A stretch of 64,000 nt of DNA from Pegoplata infirma (lineage: Eukaryota; Arthropoda; Insecta; Diptera; Anthomyiidae): contig OY992540.1 of NCBI GenBank assembly GCA_963921195.1, forward strand, positions 173,509,896-173,573,895, read 5' to 3'. Every line of letters starts with the position of its first letter. Position 1 is the first letter of the stretch. The position numbers and the translations under genes were made by a program. Below the pieces are notes generated by a model. It was not told the DNA's origin. It saw only the letters and a program-made list of their open reading frames with translations, and did not search any database. Shown here in pieces: positions 1-9,979 of the stretch.

Positions 1-858
1 GGCCCTCCTGCGAACTCGATAAATATCTTTACTGATGGATCGAAGCAATCGCATGGTGTGGGAGCTGGTTTCACAATATTGGAACTAGACCAACACTTAT
101 CTTTTAAATTACCCGCAGACTCGAGTATCTTTCAGGCCGAGATAGCTGCTATATCAAAAGCTGTGGAATTTATGGCAAAGGAAAAAGGTGCAACCCTTAA
201 TTTCTACGTGGATAGTCAAGCTGCTCTAAAAGCACTCTTGAGCTACCAAATTAAATCGAAAACGGTTTTAAAGTGTTACGAGAATTTAAAACAACTTTGC
301 TTGAATAATGAAGTTACCTTATTATGGGTACCAGGGCACGAAGGAATAGAAGGAAACGAGAAAGCAGATGAACTCGCGAAACTTGGAGCAGATGGCATAG
401 GTACCACCATAATGCTTTCACCGCCACTCCAGCATTACAAACTAAAACGAAATACCCTTACTGTCGCCAAGGCAAATCGAAGATGGAAGGAACTTAGGAC
501 AAGTCGTATAAGCAGAATTTTATGGCCACGCTATGATTTAGGAAGAACAAAATTCTTACTAACACTTACGAGAATAGAATGTCGTATGTTGACAGGTCTA
601 ATAACGGGACACTGTCTTGTCGGAAAACATGCCAAGAACATGAATCTTATTACGGACGCAAGCTGTAAAAGGTGCGAGACACCAGACGTCGAGGAGACCA
701 TTGAACACATCCTGTGTCACTGCCCGGCTTTGGCTCGAACTCGACTATCAATTATGGGAAGTTCACAGTTCGAGACTTTGGAGGAAATTACGAGGATAGA
801 CCTGAAGAGTTTGAAACAGTTCGCGATGAAGGTCAATGTATTTAGTTTACATCGATAA
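1..858 (+). CDS. Non-LTR retrotransposon ORF2, C-terminal part: RNase H and CCHC tail (5' end outside window)
   Basis: The frame is open from base 1, so the protein starts upstream of the window; the first in-window Met is not its start. Codons 8-125 are an RNase H domain with all four acidic residues visible: D in FTDGSK (codon 12), E in FQAEIAAI (47), D in FYVDSQAAL (71) and D in NEKADELAK (123). The enzyme would degrade the RNA strand of RNA-DNA hybrids during target-primed reverse transcription. Near codons 220-240 is a C-x2-C-x10-H-x4-C knuckle (from CKRC to HILCHC), usual at the C-terminus of RNase H-bearing fly elements. The I/LOA group is likely because the Jockey group lacks RNase H. 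No stop or frameshift is seen in 286 codons, so the copy is young or recently active. The reverse transcriptase would lie to the left. Confidence 0.9.
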   Translation, partial: GPPANSINIFTDGSKQSHGVGAGFTILELDQHLSFKLPADSSIFQAEIAAISKAVEFMAKEKGATLNFYVDSQAALKALLSYQIKSKTVLKCYENLKQLCLNNEVTLLWVPGHEGIEGNEKADELAKLGADGIGTTIMLSPPLQHYKLKRNTLTVAKANRRWKELRTSRISRILWPRYDLGRTKFLLTLTRIECRMLTGLITGHCLVGKHAKNMNLITDASCKRCETPDVEETIEHILCHCPALARTRLSIMGSSQFETLEEITRIDLKSLKQFAMKVNVFSLHR

Positions 859-941
859 GCGGAAAGAGTTTTGTGGTATCGCTATGGACCAACTGGTCTA
901 TGCGGAGTGCCCATCTGGCACCGCCACCCTAACCTAACCTA
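859..941 (+). other. 3' UTR and tail of the non-LTR element
   Basis: From the ORF2 stop a short 3' UTR runs to a terminal AACCTAACCTAA. A related but 5'-truncated insertion at 32002-32134 ends in the same AACCTAACC tail, so the CCTAA repeats are the element's own 3' terminus and not host sequence. Confidence 0.75.
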
Positions 942-1027
942 ATCGGACGGATACAATGTTATCCGAAAAATGGGTTTATATAATTAGATAAACCCATTTT
1001 TCGGATGAAATTGTATCCGTCCGATTA
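940..1027. repeat. 40-bp-arm inverted repeat (small palindromic element)
   Basis: Arms 940-979 and 988-1027 are reverse complements with two mismatches and an 8-base loop; each arm begins TAATCGGACGGATACA. It abuts the end of the non-LTR tail. Probably a tiny MITE or a hairpin remnant. Confidence 0.7.
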
Positions 1028-1624
1028 AAACTGATCTAATCTTAGCGATCCATTTTTCGGATCAGTACTGATCCTTCACATTTTTACTTGGGTACTTAAA
1101 ATAAAATTGCCCAACTTTATTATATTTCTTGAAAAAAAACTTTAAATGTCAAAAAATAAAGTTGTTCAACTTTAAAATAACCATGAAAAATATTGTTTTT
1201 AATACAAATATTTGAACAAAATATTTTTAAAATTTTTAACGGCTTTTAATGACAGCATATTAAATTTAAAGGGATCAATTTTAAATCAAAATTGAATGCA
1301 ATTTTAAAACAAACATGTTATGTTAAAATCAATCAAAAACAATATTAAAATTTAAATTTTTTCCAAAAATATGTAGCATATTTAAAATAAACATGAACAT
1401 ATTCGATTTAAATATGTTTTTTTCCCTCAGTGTACAAAATTACTTTTTCACTACTCGTAACACCTTATATATCACGTTCTGGTATGCTATATTATATACC
1501 TTACTCGTATGCATTACTTTGAGTATCATCCCCTGTTAAAATCATCAATGCTGCAATGTATAAAATAAGCAATCCTATACCTTATATTATACTTTATTTG
1601 GTAATCTAAGTTTTGCTGGGTTGA
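1028..1624. other. AT-rich intronic filler
   Basis: No open frame or RNA gene seen. Near 1421-1434 the sequence ends in TTTCCCTCAGTG followed by TA, the right end typical of the TA-flanked CACTGAGGG element family (compare 16755); its left end was not found. Confidence 0.4.
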
Positions 1625-2949
1625 CTACCGTTACCAATACCGAAATAAAAAATGTTAAATACCGTTACCGATAAAAAGCCATTACATTTATTCGGATTTT
1701 TACCGGTATTATATCGGTTTTGTTTCGGTTGTTTTAATATTACTTATTTTATTTTTTTTTTGCAAATAAAAAAATAAATATTTAATGTACGTAAAATCAA
1801 AAACAAATTTTTGTTCATTGTAAATTAGATTATTTGGGCAAAAACATTGAAAAATCTGTCTAACCAAAGATCACATTCGCAATTTACTAAATTATGTGGA
1901 AATCGGTTCAACCAATGATCACATTCGCAATTTACCTAAAAATTTCTGAAGAGTGAGAAGTGAGTGCCACGTAATGTGAGTATTTTTCGGTGGGAATTTA
2001 AAAGAAGAGACAAACCTGAATCGCTAAAGTGTCGCTGGCGTTGTCATCCACGCAGGTAAGCTTGGAGAGGTAGTTCTCTGGAGTAAAATACATAATGAGC
2101 CCAAGTCGTACAGTCTGAAGAAAAACTTTGTCGAAAAATTTGTAAAACAAGTTTCAGTTTGAATAAGAAAACTTTTACCAGATTTTTCTTTTAAAATGAA
2201 TACTTTAACTTAATTCTCTGTCATTAAGTTTTCAAAAATAGCAGAACTTTTTCTGTATTTTTACTGACTCTGTTTTCTGATTTAAAAAAAAAAAAACATT
2301 TTTGTTCAAATTTTAGCCGATTATTTTGTAATTTTACAAAAAAAAAATATGTTGACATTTTTTTTAATTTTTGTATAATTTAAACTATTAAAACTTAAAA
2401 ATTTTCAAATGTGAAAAAATCAGCTGAGAATTTTAAAGAAATTTTCCAGTTTGTGAGAAACTTTTCTTAATTTAATAACTTTAATTAATTAATTACAAAA
2501 AATTTTATTTAACAAAAATTTTAAAAGTTTATTGAAATACTTCGCTTCTTTTATAACAGTTTTTTTTTAGAAAAAAAGATATTTTTACTTAAATAAAATA
2601 CAACTTCGATGTTCAGGCTGTTGATCTGAAATCAGAAGATTTTTATCTGAAATCAGAAGTTTTTTCAACTTAAAAATTGCGTGAATGTTTTAATTAAATT
2701 CTGAGTTAATTAATAGTATTAAATAATTCTATATAATTATATGTTGAAAATGCACTAAATTTATCAGTTTTATTAAACAATTTTTTGATTTTTTACGTGT
2801 TTTTTAAAAATATGTGACTTTTTAACATTTTGGGTAAATTTTATTCATAATACCGGTATTGAACGTACCGGTATCGTTGTTTCGGTAACGGTTTACCGGT
2901 ACCTAAATAATTGAAAATACCGTTACATTTACCGTTATCGATATAAAAA
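1625..2949. mobile_element. ACCGTTACC/ACCGGTA-rich element with a GC-richer insert
   Basis: Both ends are rich in ACCGTTACC and TACCGGTAT words (1627-1730 and 2848-2945), partly in inverted orientation, suggesting long degenerate TIRs. The left end begins CTGGGTTGACTACCG, like the hAT ends elsewhere in the window (CAGGGTTGGCAACCG); the right end seems cut by the next element at 2950. The middle (about 1970-2120) is clearly more GC-rich and exon-like. An imperfect direct repeat around ATGATCACATTCGCAATTT lies at 1865-1935. Confidence 0.5.
2016..2114 (-). other. Candidate 99-bp exon, open in one frame, phase 0/0
   Basis: On the minus strand a splice acceptor (TTTTTCTTCAG) precedes 33 open codons that end at CAG followed by GTTTGT. 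The reading frame includes YFTPENYLSKLTCVDDN. Base composition is near 48 percent GC against about 20 percent around it. The preceding exon of the myoglianin-like gene (9275-9696) ends in phase 0, so this exon would be phase-compatible, but its sequence does not look like the expected end of a TGF-beta propeptide. It may equally be an exon captured by the surrounding element. I do not recognise the peptide. Confidence 0.35.
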
Positions 2950-3601
2950 ATATCGTCGAACTATATTCAATAAATGCCAACTCGAAAGAGCTAACTGTTC
3001 AGGAGAGCTAAAAAACTAGTTATTTCGCATATTATTGTAACAAAAAACAATGTACCTTCTATAAGATGGTTTAAATATTCTAAATGATTTTTACATATGA
3101 GGCATTCCACACCAAAAGTCCAGCGAAAAAAAACATGTGTACCGTAAACTTCTGAATAGGTGATATGGATAGCCCTATATGGAACTTAGAAAATTGCGTT
3201 TTTGGTTTTTCAGTTTTTCAAAAACTGGGCTTAGGAGGCGTGGTCAAATATTGGAAAAATGGTCAAATTTGTGGCGAGTTGCCTTGATTAAATATTTATC
3301 ACATTAAAACGGAATGCACCACAATGTCAAAAATTTACGTTCTTATATAGTTTTGTATGGGCTATCGATTAAATTTTTTTTTTTTGGAAAATTTTCAGAA
3401 CCCCTTCTGAAATTTTCCATTTTTTAAAAAAGTCAATTTATCAAAAATCCGGCCACTTTTTTTTTCTTTTTTATTTATTTTTTTAAAAGTTTAGATGTTT
3501 GTCCATCCACACAAAAAAAAATCAGAAACACGTTCATCTTTTTTTTCGAGAAAATCGCATTTGAACTTTAAATTTCATAACAATTTAGTAATTTGCTTGT
3601 A

Positions 3602-4245
3602 CACTCATAAAAGTTTTACAGTTACTGTTTCACAGTCAAACAAATAGTTTTCGTTTCAGTTAATATTAAAAGAAAATTCGTTTGTTTCACATACAAATAT
3701 TCTAAACAACTTTTTGAACGTTTATTCAAATACATAACTGTCTTTTAAATAAAATTTTCCGTAACGTTTGTTTTTTTCAGTTATTTAAAAAACAAACCAC
3801 ATTATTTTATTTGTCGTTTGTTATTTGTCAGTTATTTAAAAATTTCTAAAATTAGATTTTTTTTTTTTGAATTTGAAAATGAAATTTAGTTGCTGAAAAT
3901 ATAAGTAGCTTGTGGCACAGAGGGTAGCGTGCTGGGCTATCAGCCAGAAATTATGAGTTCGATTCTGCTCAGGTTCGAAGTTTTTTAAAATTATTTCTAA
4001 AAAAATAAATAAAAATGAATGTAAATTTCCGTTATTTTAACCGTTTTTTCCGTAAAATTTTGTCAGTCATTTTTTACGGATTTTTAAGTTATTTTTACGG
4101 ATTTCAACAGTTATTAATTAACATTTAAAAATAACTGAGAAATGTTTTTGTTTTAAATGAAATGTAAGTAGTCCGTTTTTTAAATTAAGTTTCATTTGTT
4201 TCAAACGTATTTTCTGTTGAATTTACTTACATAATATTTTAAGTG
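3602..4245. mobile_element. TA-flanked element CACTCATAAAAG, copy 1, with tRNA-like core
   Basis: Inserted in the loop of the foldback element. TA flanks both ends. The related, empty sequence at 12974-12986 (GCTTGTATTTTCTTC) shows that a single TA was duplicated, as for Tc1/mariner-type elements. A second copy of the same element is at 49141-49790. Subterminal sequence repeats TTACGGATTT and ACGTTTGTTT words. Confidence 0.85.
3909..3978 (+). other. tRNA-like segment (SINE-type head) inside the TA-flanked element
   Basis: An A-box-like TGGCACAGAGGG and a B-box-like AGTTCGATTCT sit about 40 bases apart, with a CTGG/CCAG anticodon-type stem between them. The same segment is at 49450-49520. Too degenerate for a working tRNA; I infer a tRNA-derived SINE head carried within the element. 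Confidence 0.5.
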
Positions 4246-5131
4246 TATTTTCTTGTGTCAACAGAGCGTATGACGAATATTTATGCAATTAATATTACTC
4301 ATTCGCAACTTTAAAACAAAGAAATACAAGCAAATAACAAAATTGTTATGAAATTTAAAGTTCAAATGCGATTTTCTCGAAAAAAAAGATGAACGTGTTT
4401 CTGATTTTTTTTGTGTGGATGGACAAACATCTAAACTTTTAAAAAAATAAATAAAAAAGAAAAAAAAAAAAGTGGCCGGATTTTTGATAAATTGACTTTT
4501 TTAAAAAATGGAAAATTTCAGAACGGGTTCTGAAAATTTTCCAAAAAAAAAAATTTAATCGATAGCCCATACAAAACTATATAAGAACGTAAATTTTTGA
4601 CATTATGGTGCATTCCGTTTTAATGTGATAAATATTTAATCAAGGCAACTCGCCACAAATTTTACCATTTTTCCAATATTTGACCACGCCTCCTAAGCCC
4701 AGTTTTCGAAAATTTGAAAAACCAAAAACGCAATTTTCTTAGTTACGTATAGGGCTATCCAAACAACCTATTCAGAAATTTACGGGACACATGTTTTTCT
4801 GTAGCGGGACATTTGGTGTGGAATGCCTCATATGCCAAAAATTTTATATTTTGCACTTGTTTGCGTATTTTTCAGAGTTGGCATTTATTACTATCACAAA
4901 AAACAAATGTTTTTTTAGAGTTGGCATATTTTGTCGGAAAATAAAAATAATTTTTTTTTGAAAATTTTTTATTTTTTTTTTTATTTTGTTATCCTTAGTA
5001 CGGTAATTGCAAAAACTAAAAAAAAAATAAAAAATCTTTGCATATTTTTTAAAGTTACTAGCTCCGAAAGCCTTTTAATCTCAGGGTGGTCAACTTTGGG
5101 ACTCTGTAACTCACGCTGTATTGTATTAGGG

Positions 5132-5886
5132 CAGAGCTTCGAAGGATTTCATTCCGTAATTCGATTTGTCATTCTGAGTGAAAATTTAGTGATTGCATTC
5201 CCCAATCACATTTTAGCGAATTGAATGAATTCACTTTAGACTCATTCGATTAATAAATATCGAATGCATTCGTTTTATTTTTCATTCGACTTTCAAAAAT
5301 CGAATGCATTCGATTTTTTTTCATTCGACTTCTAAAAATCGAATGCATTCACTTGCGAATGCAATCGATTTTCTTTTCATTCAATTTGAAAAATCGAATG
5401 GCTTATTCATTCATTGCATAAAAAACTTAAAAAAACTAACCAAGATAGATCAAAACGTAGCCAATTTTTTGTTCATAGTATCGCCAACACTCTTCACATT
5501 TTTTTGTCGTATATGCAGTTAATATGTGCATTTTTTAAATTTTCGGGAACACCAATTTTTTTGGATTCAAAATATGAGCCCATTAGGGTCATCGTATGTA
5601 TAGAGAGTAGGCAATACTATAGACCAAAATTTGGCTCCGTTTTGGTCTATCTATTTTAAAAATCTATTGCATTCGCAGTGGAATGATACAAAATCGAATG
5701 CATTCGATTTTTCTAAATCGAATGAACAAGAAATCGAATGCATTCATTTTTTTTCATTCAATCGAATGAATTCCAAGGACTGCATTCAATGTTGATTTAT
5801 GAAATCGAATGCATTCACTGACTATGAAAATTGAATGGATTTTTTTGAGAATTCATTCGAAAAGGATTTCATTCTTCGAAGCTCTG
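5132..5886. mobile_element. hAT-type MITE with 8-bp target duplication TATTAGGG
   Basis: TIRs CAGAGCTTCGAA with perfect 8-bp duplications TATTAGGG at 5124-5131 and 5887-5894. The matching empty site is in the uninterrupted homologue near 52960-52975. The interior is built of inverted AATCGAATGCATTCG words, with a different, non-repeated stretch at 5420-5660. Length 755 bp; no transposase. Confidence 0.9.
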
Positions 5887-5953
5887 TATTAGGGTCACTC
5901 CAAACTAGCTTTTTTGAAAGCTTACCTCATTGACTTAATTTGCCCCACTCATA

Positions 5954-6748
5954 CACTGAAAATAATAACTCTGTTAAATTACAGAAAAACTCTGCTAATT
6001 TAACAGAGTACACCATACTTTTCCAGCTAACAACATTTCTTGGTAATTTTACTAGAAACTCTGTAAAATGATTTTGACAGAAAAAAAACTGTTAATTTAC
6101 AGAGTTTATAGTAAAATATTGGTTAAATATGAAAGCTTTTTTACAGAGAAAACTCTGTAATTTTACCATAAAACTCTGTAAAATGATTTGGACAAAAAAA
6201 AAAACTGTTAATTTACAGAGTTTCTAGTAAAATATTGGTTAAATAAACCACCATTTAGCAAGGAAAACTATGAAATTTACATATATTTGATGCAAAAAAA
6301 AAAATTACTGAAAAAACTCTATAAATTTACAGAGTTTAGTTAAATGCATGTTATTTTGTAAAATTTTTATAAGATTTCTGAAAAATAAATTTTGATAACT
6401 TTTTTTGCTACTTTTTCAACTTTTTCTCAAAAAAAAATTACAGATAAAATTTTGATGTTTGGTAACACAAACAAAAACTACTCAAAACAGAAACCATTTT
6501 TGGTTATAAAAAAATACGAAGTATTTTGCTTAGATCTGTATTTTAGCAGAAAACTCTGTTAATTATCTGTAAAATTAAGATTACAAAGTAAAAAGTAATA
6601 TAACAGAGGAAACTTTGTTTATTTGTCACAACAAAATACAAAGTTTTTTCTTTAAATCTGTATTTTGACAGAAAACTCTGTCAAATATCTGTTGAATTGA
6701 GATTACAGTCATTTTACAGAGTATTTTACAGAGTTATTATTATGAGTG
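5954..6748. mobile_element. TA-flanked element CACTGAAAATAATAACTCTG
   Basis: TA duplications at 5952-5953 and 6749-6750. The ends are inverted repeats, and the interior is made of the words ACAGAGTTT / AACTCTGT repeated in both orientations. The homologue at 52478-53414 lacks it. No coding sequence. Confidence 0.85.
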
Positions 6749-7154
6749 TAATGTTTCAATCTGATTAATAGTTTGAAAGTTACATATAAGCAATTTCTTT
6801 TTTGCAAACACTATTTACCGATAATTTCAAAATGGTAATATCTCGAAAACTAGCCATTCGATAAGATTCGTGTTCAGCATGGCGATTGCAATAAGAAATG
6901 TGGTCAATTTTTTTTTAAACAAATTTTTGAAAAATTTTTAGAAATTTACAATGGGAGTTGGCATTTATTTTCACCAAAAAAATACGTACTTGTAGATAGC
7001 AGAATAACAAAAATGGATGTAAAACGACAACAAATTATTTTGTTGTTCTGAAATTATTATCACAGATGGGTATTGCATAGGGGAGCTAATTGCCATCGGA
7101 AACTCATTTCGGTCAAATTTGAGTTGGCATATTTTGAATATAGGTTCACGATAT

Positions 7155-7636
7155 ACGATTTCTATCTAATAAAAAAAAAGGCTTAAAACTTAATATTTTA
7201 AATTCTTTCCCTTTAATAAAGAAAAATTTTGGAAGAAGTTTTTAAAAAAAAAAAAATCAACATAATAAAAGGGCGCGTCCCAGAGATTTGAGGATGCCAA
7301 TTTAAAGTAAAAATTCGACATTTTCCAAAAATGCTAACAAAAAATAAATCGGATGATACTCAAATCAGCGAAAAATGCAGCTTATTTTGCGAAAAATATG
7401 TTTTCGTAATTTTGTTCTTATAGTGAACGATAGTCTTGTCCCAACAAGTTTTTCAGCATTCAGATCCATTAAGAATTACTAAAGATATGGATTTTTAAAG
7501 TAAGACGCTTTTGACAGATTTTTTTTAGCCGTTTTTTCAAAAGGATTTATTTAGCCATTTTTGATTACCAAGTTCTGGCAACACTGAAACGGTGCAAGAA
7601 TTACTTCACCCCGTCTGATCTTCTCGCTATTTATAC
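7155..7636. other. Unassigned AT-rich sequence
   Basis: No gene or repeat boundary recognised. A slightly GC-richer stretch at 7560-7635 has no convincing open frame. Confidence 0.3.
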
Positions 7637-7830
7637 TAGAGATGGGCGCGTGAGTGATTTTTTGACTCACGCTCACGACAGGAATTTTTGAATCACGCAC
7701 ACTCACTCACGAGCATATTTTTTCTACTCACACTCACTTACAATCACGTGAGTAAATTTATTACAACTCACACTCACGTGCACTCACACAAGCTTCACTC
7801 ACACTCACGTTGACTCACACTCACGAAACT
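7637..7830. mobile_element. TAGAGATGGGC element fragment with CACTCACACTCACG words
   Basis: It begins TAGAGATGGGCGCG, a hAT-like end, followed by dense ACTCACACTCACG repeats. The same start and words are seen at 13161-13330, and the words in inverse at 12205-12300. The other end was not found. Confidence 0.55.
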
Positions 7831-8025
7831 CTTATTTATATAAAAAAAAATTTCAAAAACTAAAATTTCAAAATTTTCAGAAAAATTTAAAATTCATCGA
7901 AATTTTTTTTTGCTTTTTTCGCAAAGTTTACAATTTTTTTGTTGATTTTATTAGTACAAAAGAATATAAAGAGAAAATTAAGATGATAATTCTGTATAAT
8001 TCTGTACTGTGGTTTTTAGTATTTA

Positions 8026-8365
8026 CCCAATAAGCAATTTTAAAATTCAAGTGCAAATCAAGTATAAAACAAGTGTAAATCAAGCCCTAAATTCCAGCCC
8101 CTGCTTGATTTATACTTGAATTACACTTGAATTCAATATCATACTCCAGCAAAACGGACACTGGAATTCAAGCCCTGTTTTTACAGCCTTATCACTGGTT
8201 TTACAGTGTAAAAACAGCACTTGGATGCAAGTATCCGTTTTGCTGGAGAATGCTATTGAATTCAAGTGTAATTCAAGTATAATTCAAGCACAGACTAGAA
8301 ATTATGGCTTGATTTACACTTGATTTATACTTGAATTCCAGGAATTTTTCAAGTGGTTTATTGGG
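8026..8365. mobile_element. Palindromic Tourist-like MITE, TTA target duplication
   Basis: The ends CCCAATAAGC and TTTATTGGG are flanked by TTA at 8023-8025 and 8366-8368, as in PIF/Harbinger elements. Both halves carry TTGAATTACACTTGAATTC-type words in opposite orientation, and the centre has matched TCCAGCAAAACGGA / TCCGTTTTGCTGGA blocks, so nearly the whole 340 bp can fold back. Confidence 0.85.
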
Positions 8366-8559
8366 TTAGGTCAATTATATAACTTTTTAGTCTTAAGAAA
8401 TTGTTTATTAAAAATAACTTTTTATTTCTTGATTTGCAATTTTTGATAATGGAGTAGTATATTGGGCCTTAAAGGCTTGGTTCTTTGATTTGAAATAAAT
8501 AAAAAATAAAAAAATGGAATACAACTCCCATATCTGAGATGATCGAACTCATCCCTAGG

Positions 8560-8793
8560 ACGCGGGTGCATACCCGTAGTACTCGCCTTTCAAGCATCTC
8601 ACATCCGTTCGTTGTCGACTGTCCAATGTATCGCACAACGCATTAAAGAGAAAATGTGGTTCTCGGTCGAACTAGCCGTATGTGGAATAATCTCCCGGCA
8701 GAAGTCTTCCCAGTCGGCTACAATTTAGAAAAATTCAAATTAAATGTCCACAAACACTACTCCCTCTTTCCTTCTCCATATAACCTTTTTTAA
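8560..8793 (+). pseudogene. C-terminal fragment of a second non-LTR reverse transcriptase ORF
   Basis: The last codons read RTSRMWNNLPAEVFPVGYNL then EKFKLNVHKHYS and stop at 8791-8793. This is the conserved end of CR1/Jockey-type fly reverse transcriptase ORFs. Upstream, YPFVVDCPMYRTTH is in the same frame but cut by a TAA, and earlier similarity (VLAFQASH) is in another frame, so the fragment is dead. It is unrelated to the RNase H element at base 1. Confidence 0.7.
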
Positions 8794-9274
8794 TAGCAAC
8801 ACAATGCATTGCATTAGTAGGGGGCATCCCCTGAGTGTTGGTTTAATGCAAAAAAAAAAAAAACACTGAGTGTGAGTCGAATGGTTTTCGACAATTTTAA
8901 AAACATTTCTAAAAATTTCAAAAGTCATACGTTATAATGTTTTCCTTTAAGATAAATTCATAATGACGGAGTACTCTGTGCTAGAGAGTGGATTTTGTTT
9001 CTTTATCTTTCGCACTTTCACATTTTTTGTATGATGTCTCTATTTTTAGAAAGTGTACTCTGTAGTACGAAGTAGGTACTCCGACATTGTAAATCTAGCT
9101 GTTATCATAAAAATGTGAATTCCTTTTTTACACAAAACATCGAAAATAGTTTTATTCAGTCGTATGACGACAATTGGCCTTTATACAATGTTTTACACCC
9201 ATTTTTTTATTTTTAATATTATATTCTATACTTTTTTTCTCTAGAATTTCAATTCTATTTTAAGCTTTACTTAC
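8794..9274 (-). other. Start of intron 2 of the myoglianin-like gene
   Basis: On the minus strand the intron begins GTAAGTAAAG at 9274 and runs past the left end of the window. A small imperfect inverted repeat of CGGAGTACTCTG words lies at 8964-9087. Nothing else is recognised here. Confidence 0.55.
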
Positions 9275-9696
9275 CAGTGATTTGCTATTTGAATGATCTT
9301 CAGTTACAATATATGTACTCATCCATGATTCCATACCTTGAATAATTATACTTTGTGTAGAATTTGGAGTTTTCAGCCAATAGTTCGATAGTTCCTTTAT
9401 TTCAATTTCCACCCATTGTCCTATACCGGAAGGTATTTTATGATGGCTTTCAATTAGTTTGACAGTATTTGTATAATTCAAAGTATTTGGACGCCTTAAA
9501 GCACGATACACCACAATTACAATTTCCTTATGGTTTTTTGTCGAATCATTTGTTTTTTCTTGCTCCAACAACTCCTCGTATGTCCACTCATGACCCTTAA
9601 TAAAAACATGTAATTTAGTATTGGAAATGCTGGAGGGATCACTGCTATATTTAAAGTTGAAAATTTCTGGTTTTTGGTTGTGGCGAACTCGAGACA
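9275..9696 (-). CDS. myo: Myoglianin-like TGF-beta propeptide, coding exon 2
   Basis: Minus-strand exon of 422 bp. The acceptor TTTTTATCAG ends at 9697 and the donor CTG/GTAAGT begins at 9274. One base from exon 1 plus this exon gives 141 codons and phase 0 at the end. The peptide has the middle and end of a TGF-beta latency propeptide: FNFKYSSD start, IVIVVYRALRRPN strand, then GIGQWVEIEIKELSNYWLK and SIIIQGMESW, matching the GxW...I..WLK..P...I.I pattern of GDF8/GDF11/myoglianin. The propeptide folds and shields the ligand and is secreted with it. The furin site and cystine-knot domain are not here, so at least one further exon lies left of the window, giving a second intron over 9.2 kb. 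The symbol is by family resemblance only. Confidence 0.85.
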
Positions 9697-9979
9697 CTGA
9701 TAAAAATATAAGGTGGAACAAGAAAGAAAAGAATTATTATAATTTTGTTATTAATGAATGTTGGGACAAAATTGGTAAAGGGAATTGTGGCATGAATTAA
9801 ATTATTAAATTTATGAATACAAAAGGCTTATTTTAGAGTCTTTAATGCTAGCCCAGATTTTTTTTTAGAGATACCTGCCTACTTTCGAATAAACTGTTTT
9901 TAATGGACACCATCTTCCTCGTAGTACATGTTGGTTAGACTACCCAAATTTGCAAAAGTATTTTTTTTTCGCTCCACCG

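Larger units (their letters stand above)
3099..4829. mobile_element. Foldback element GAGGCATTCC, ATAT target duplication
   Basis: Arms 3099-3600 and about 4330-4829 are near-perfect inverted repeats beginning GAGGCATTCCACACC. They flank a short loop plus a nested insertion (3602-4245). The empty site at 53260-53275 shows that ATAT was duplicated on insertion (3095-3098 and 4830-4833). Other copies: a damaged one at 12561-14612. Confidence 0.85.
2950..7154 (+). mobile_element. Long-TIR element interrupted by three insertions
   Basis: The element begins ATATCGTCGAACTATATTC and ends in the inverted form of ATATCGTGAACCTATATTC, with about 34-bp imperfect TIRs that finish in ATGCCAACTC. An uninterrupted, inverted copy of 937 bp lies at 52478-53414. 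Comparing the two shows three insertions here: a foldback element (3099-4829), a hAT element (5132-5886) and a TA-flanked element (5954-6748); removing them leaves about 0.91 kb. No coding sequence remains, so it is non-autonomous. Confidence 0.8.

Noticed and set aside
4931..5224. 97-codon frame with a hydrophobic start, near 4931
   Set aside because: It crosses from one transposon into the inserted hAT element at 5132, so it cannot be an original gene.
5132..5886. CRISPR-like spaced repeats (AATCGAATGCATTCG)
   Set aside because: Spacing is irregular, repeats are in both orientations, and the whole lies in a hAT element of a eukaryote.
8740..8928. Minus-strand 62-codon frame as a possible third myoglianin-like exon
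   Set aside because: No cystine-knot pattern, and it overlaps the non-LTR fragment on the other strand.
1..9274. Search for the mature TGF-beta ligand domain (furin site, paired cysteines)
   Set aside because: None found on the minus strand here; the ligand exon must be outside the window.
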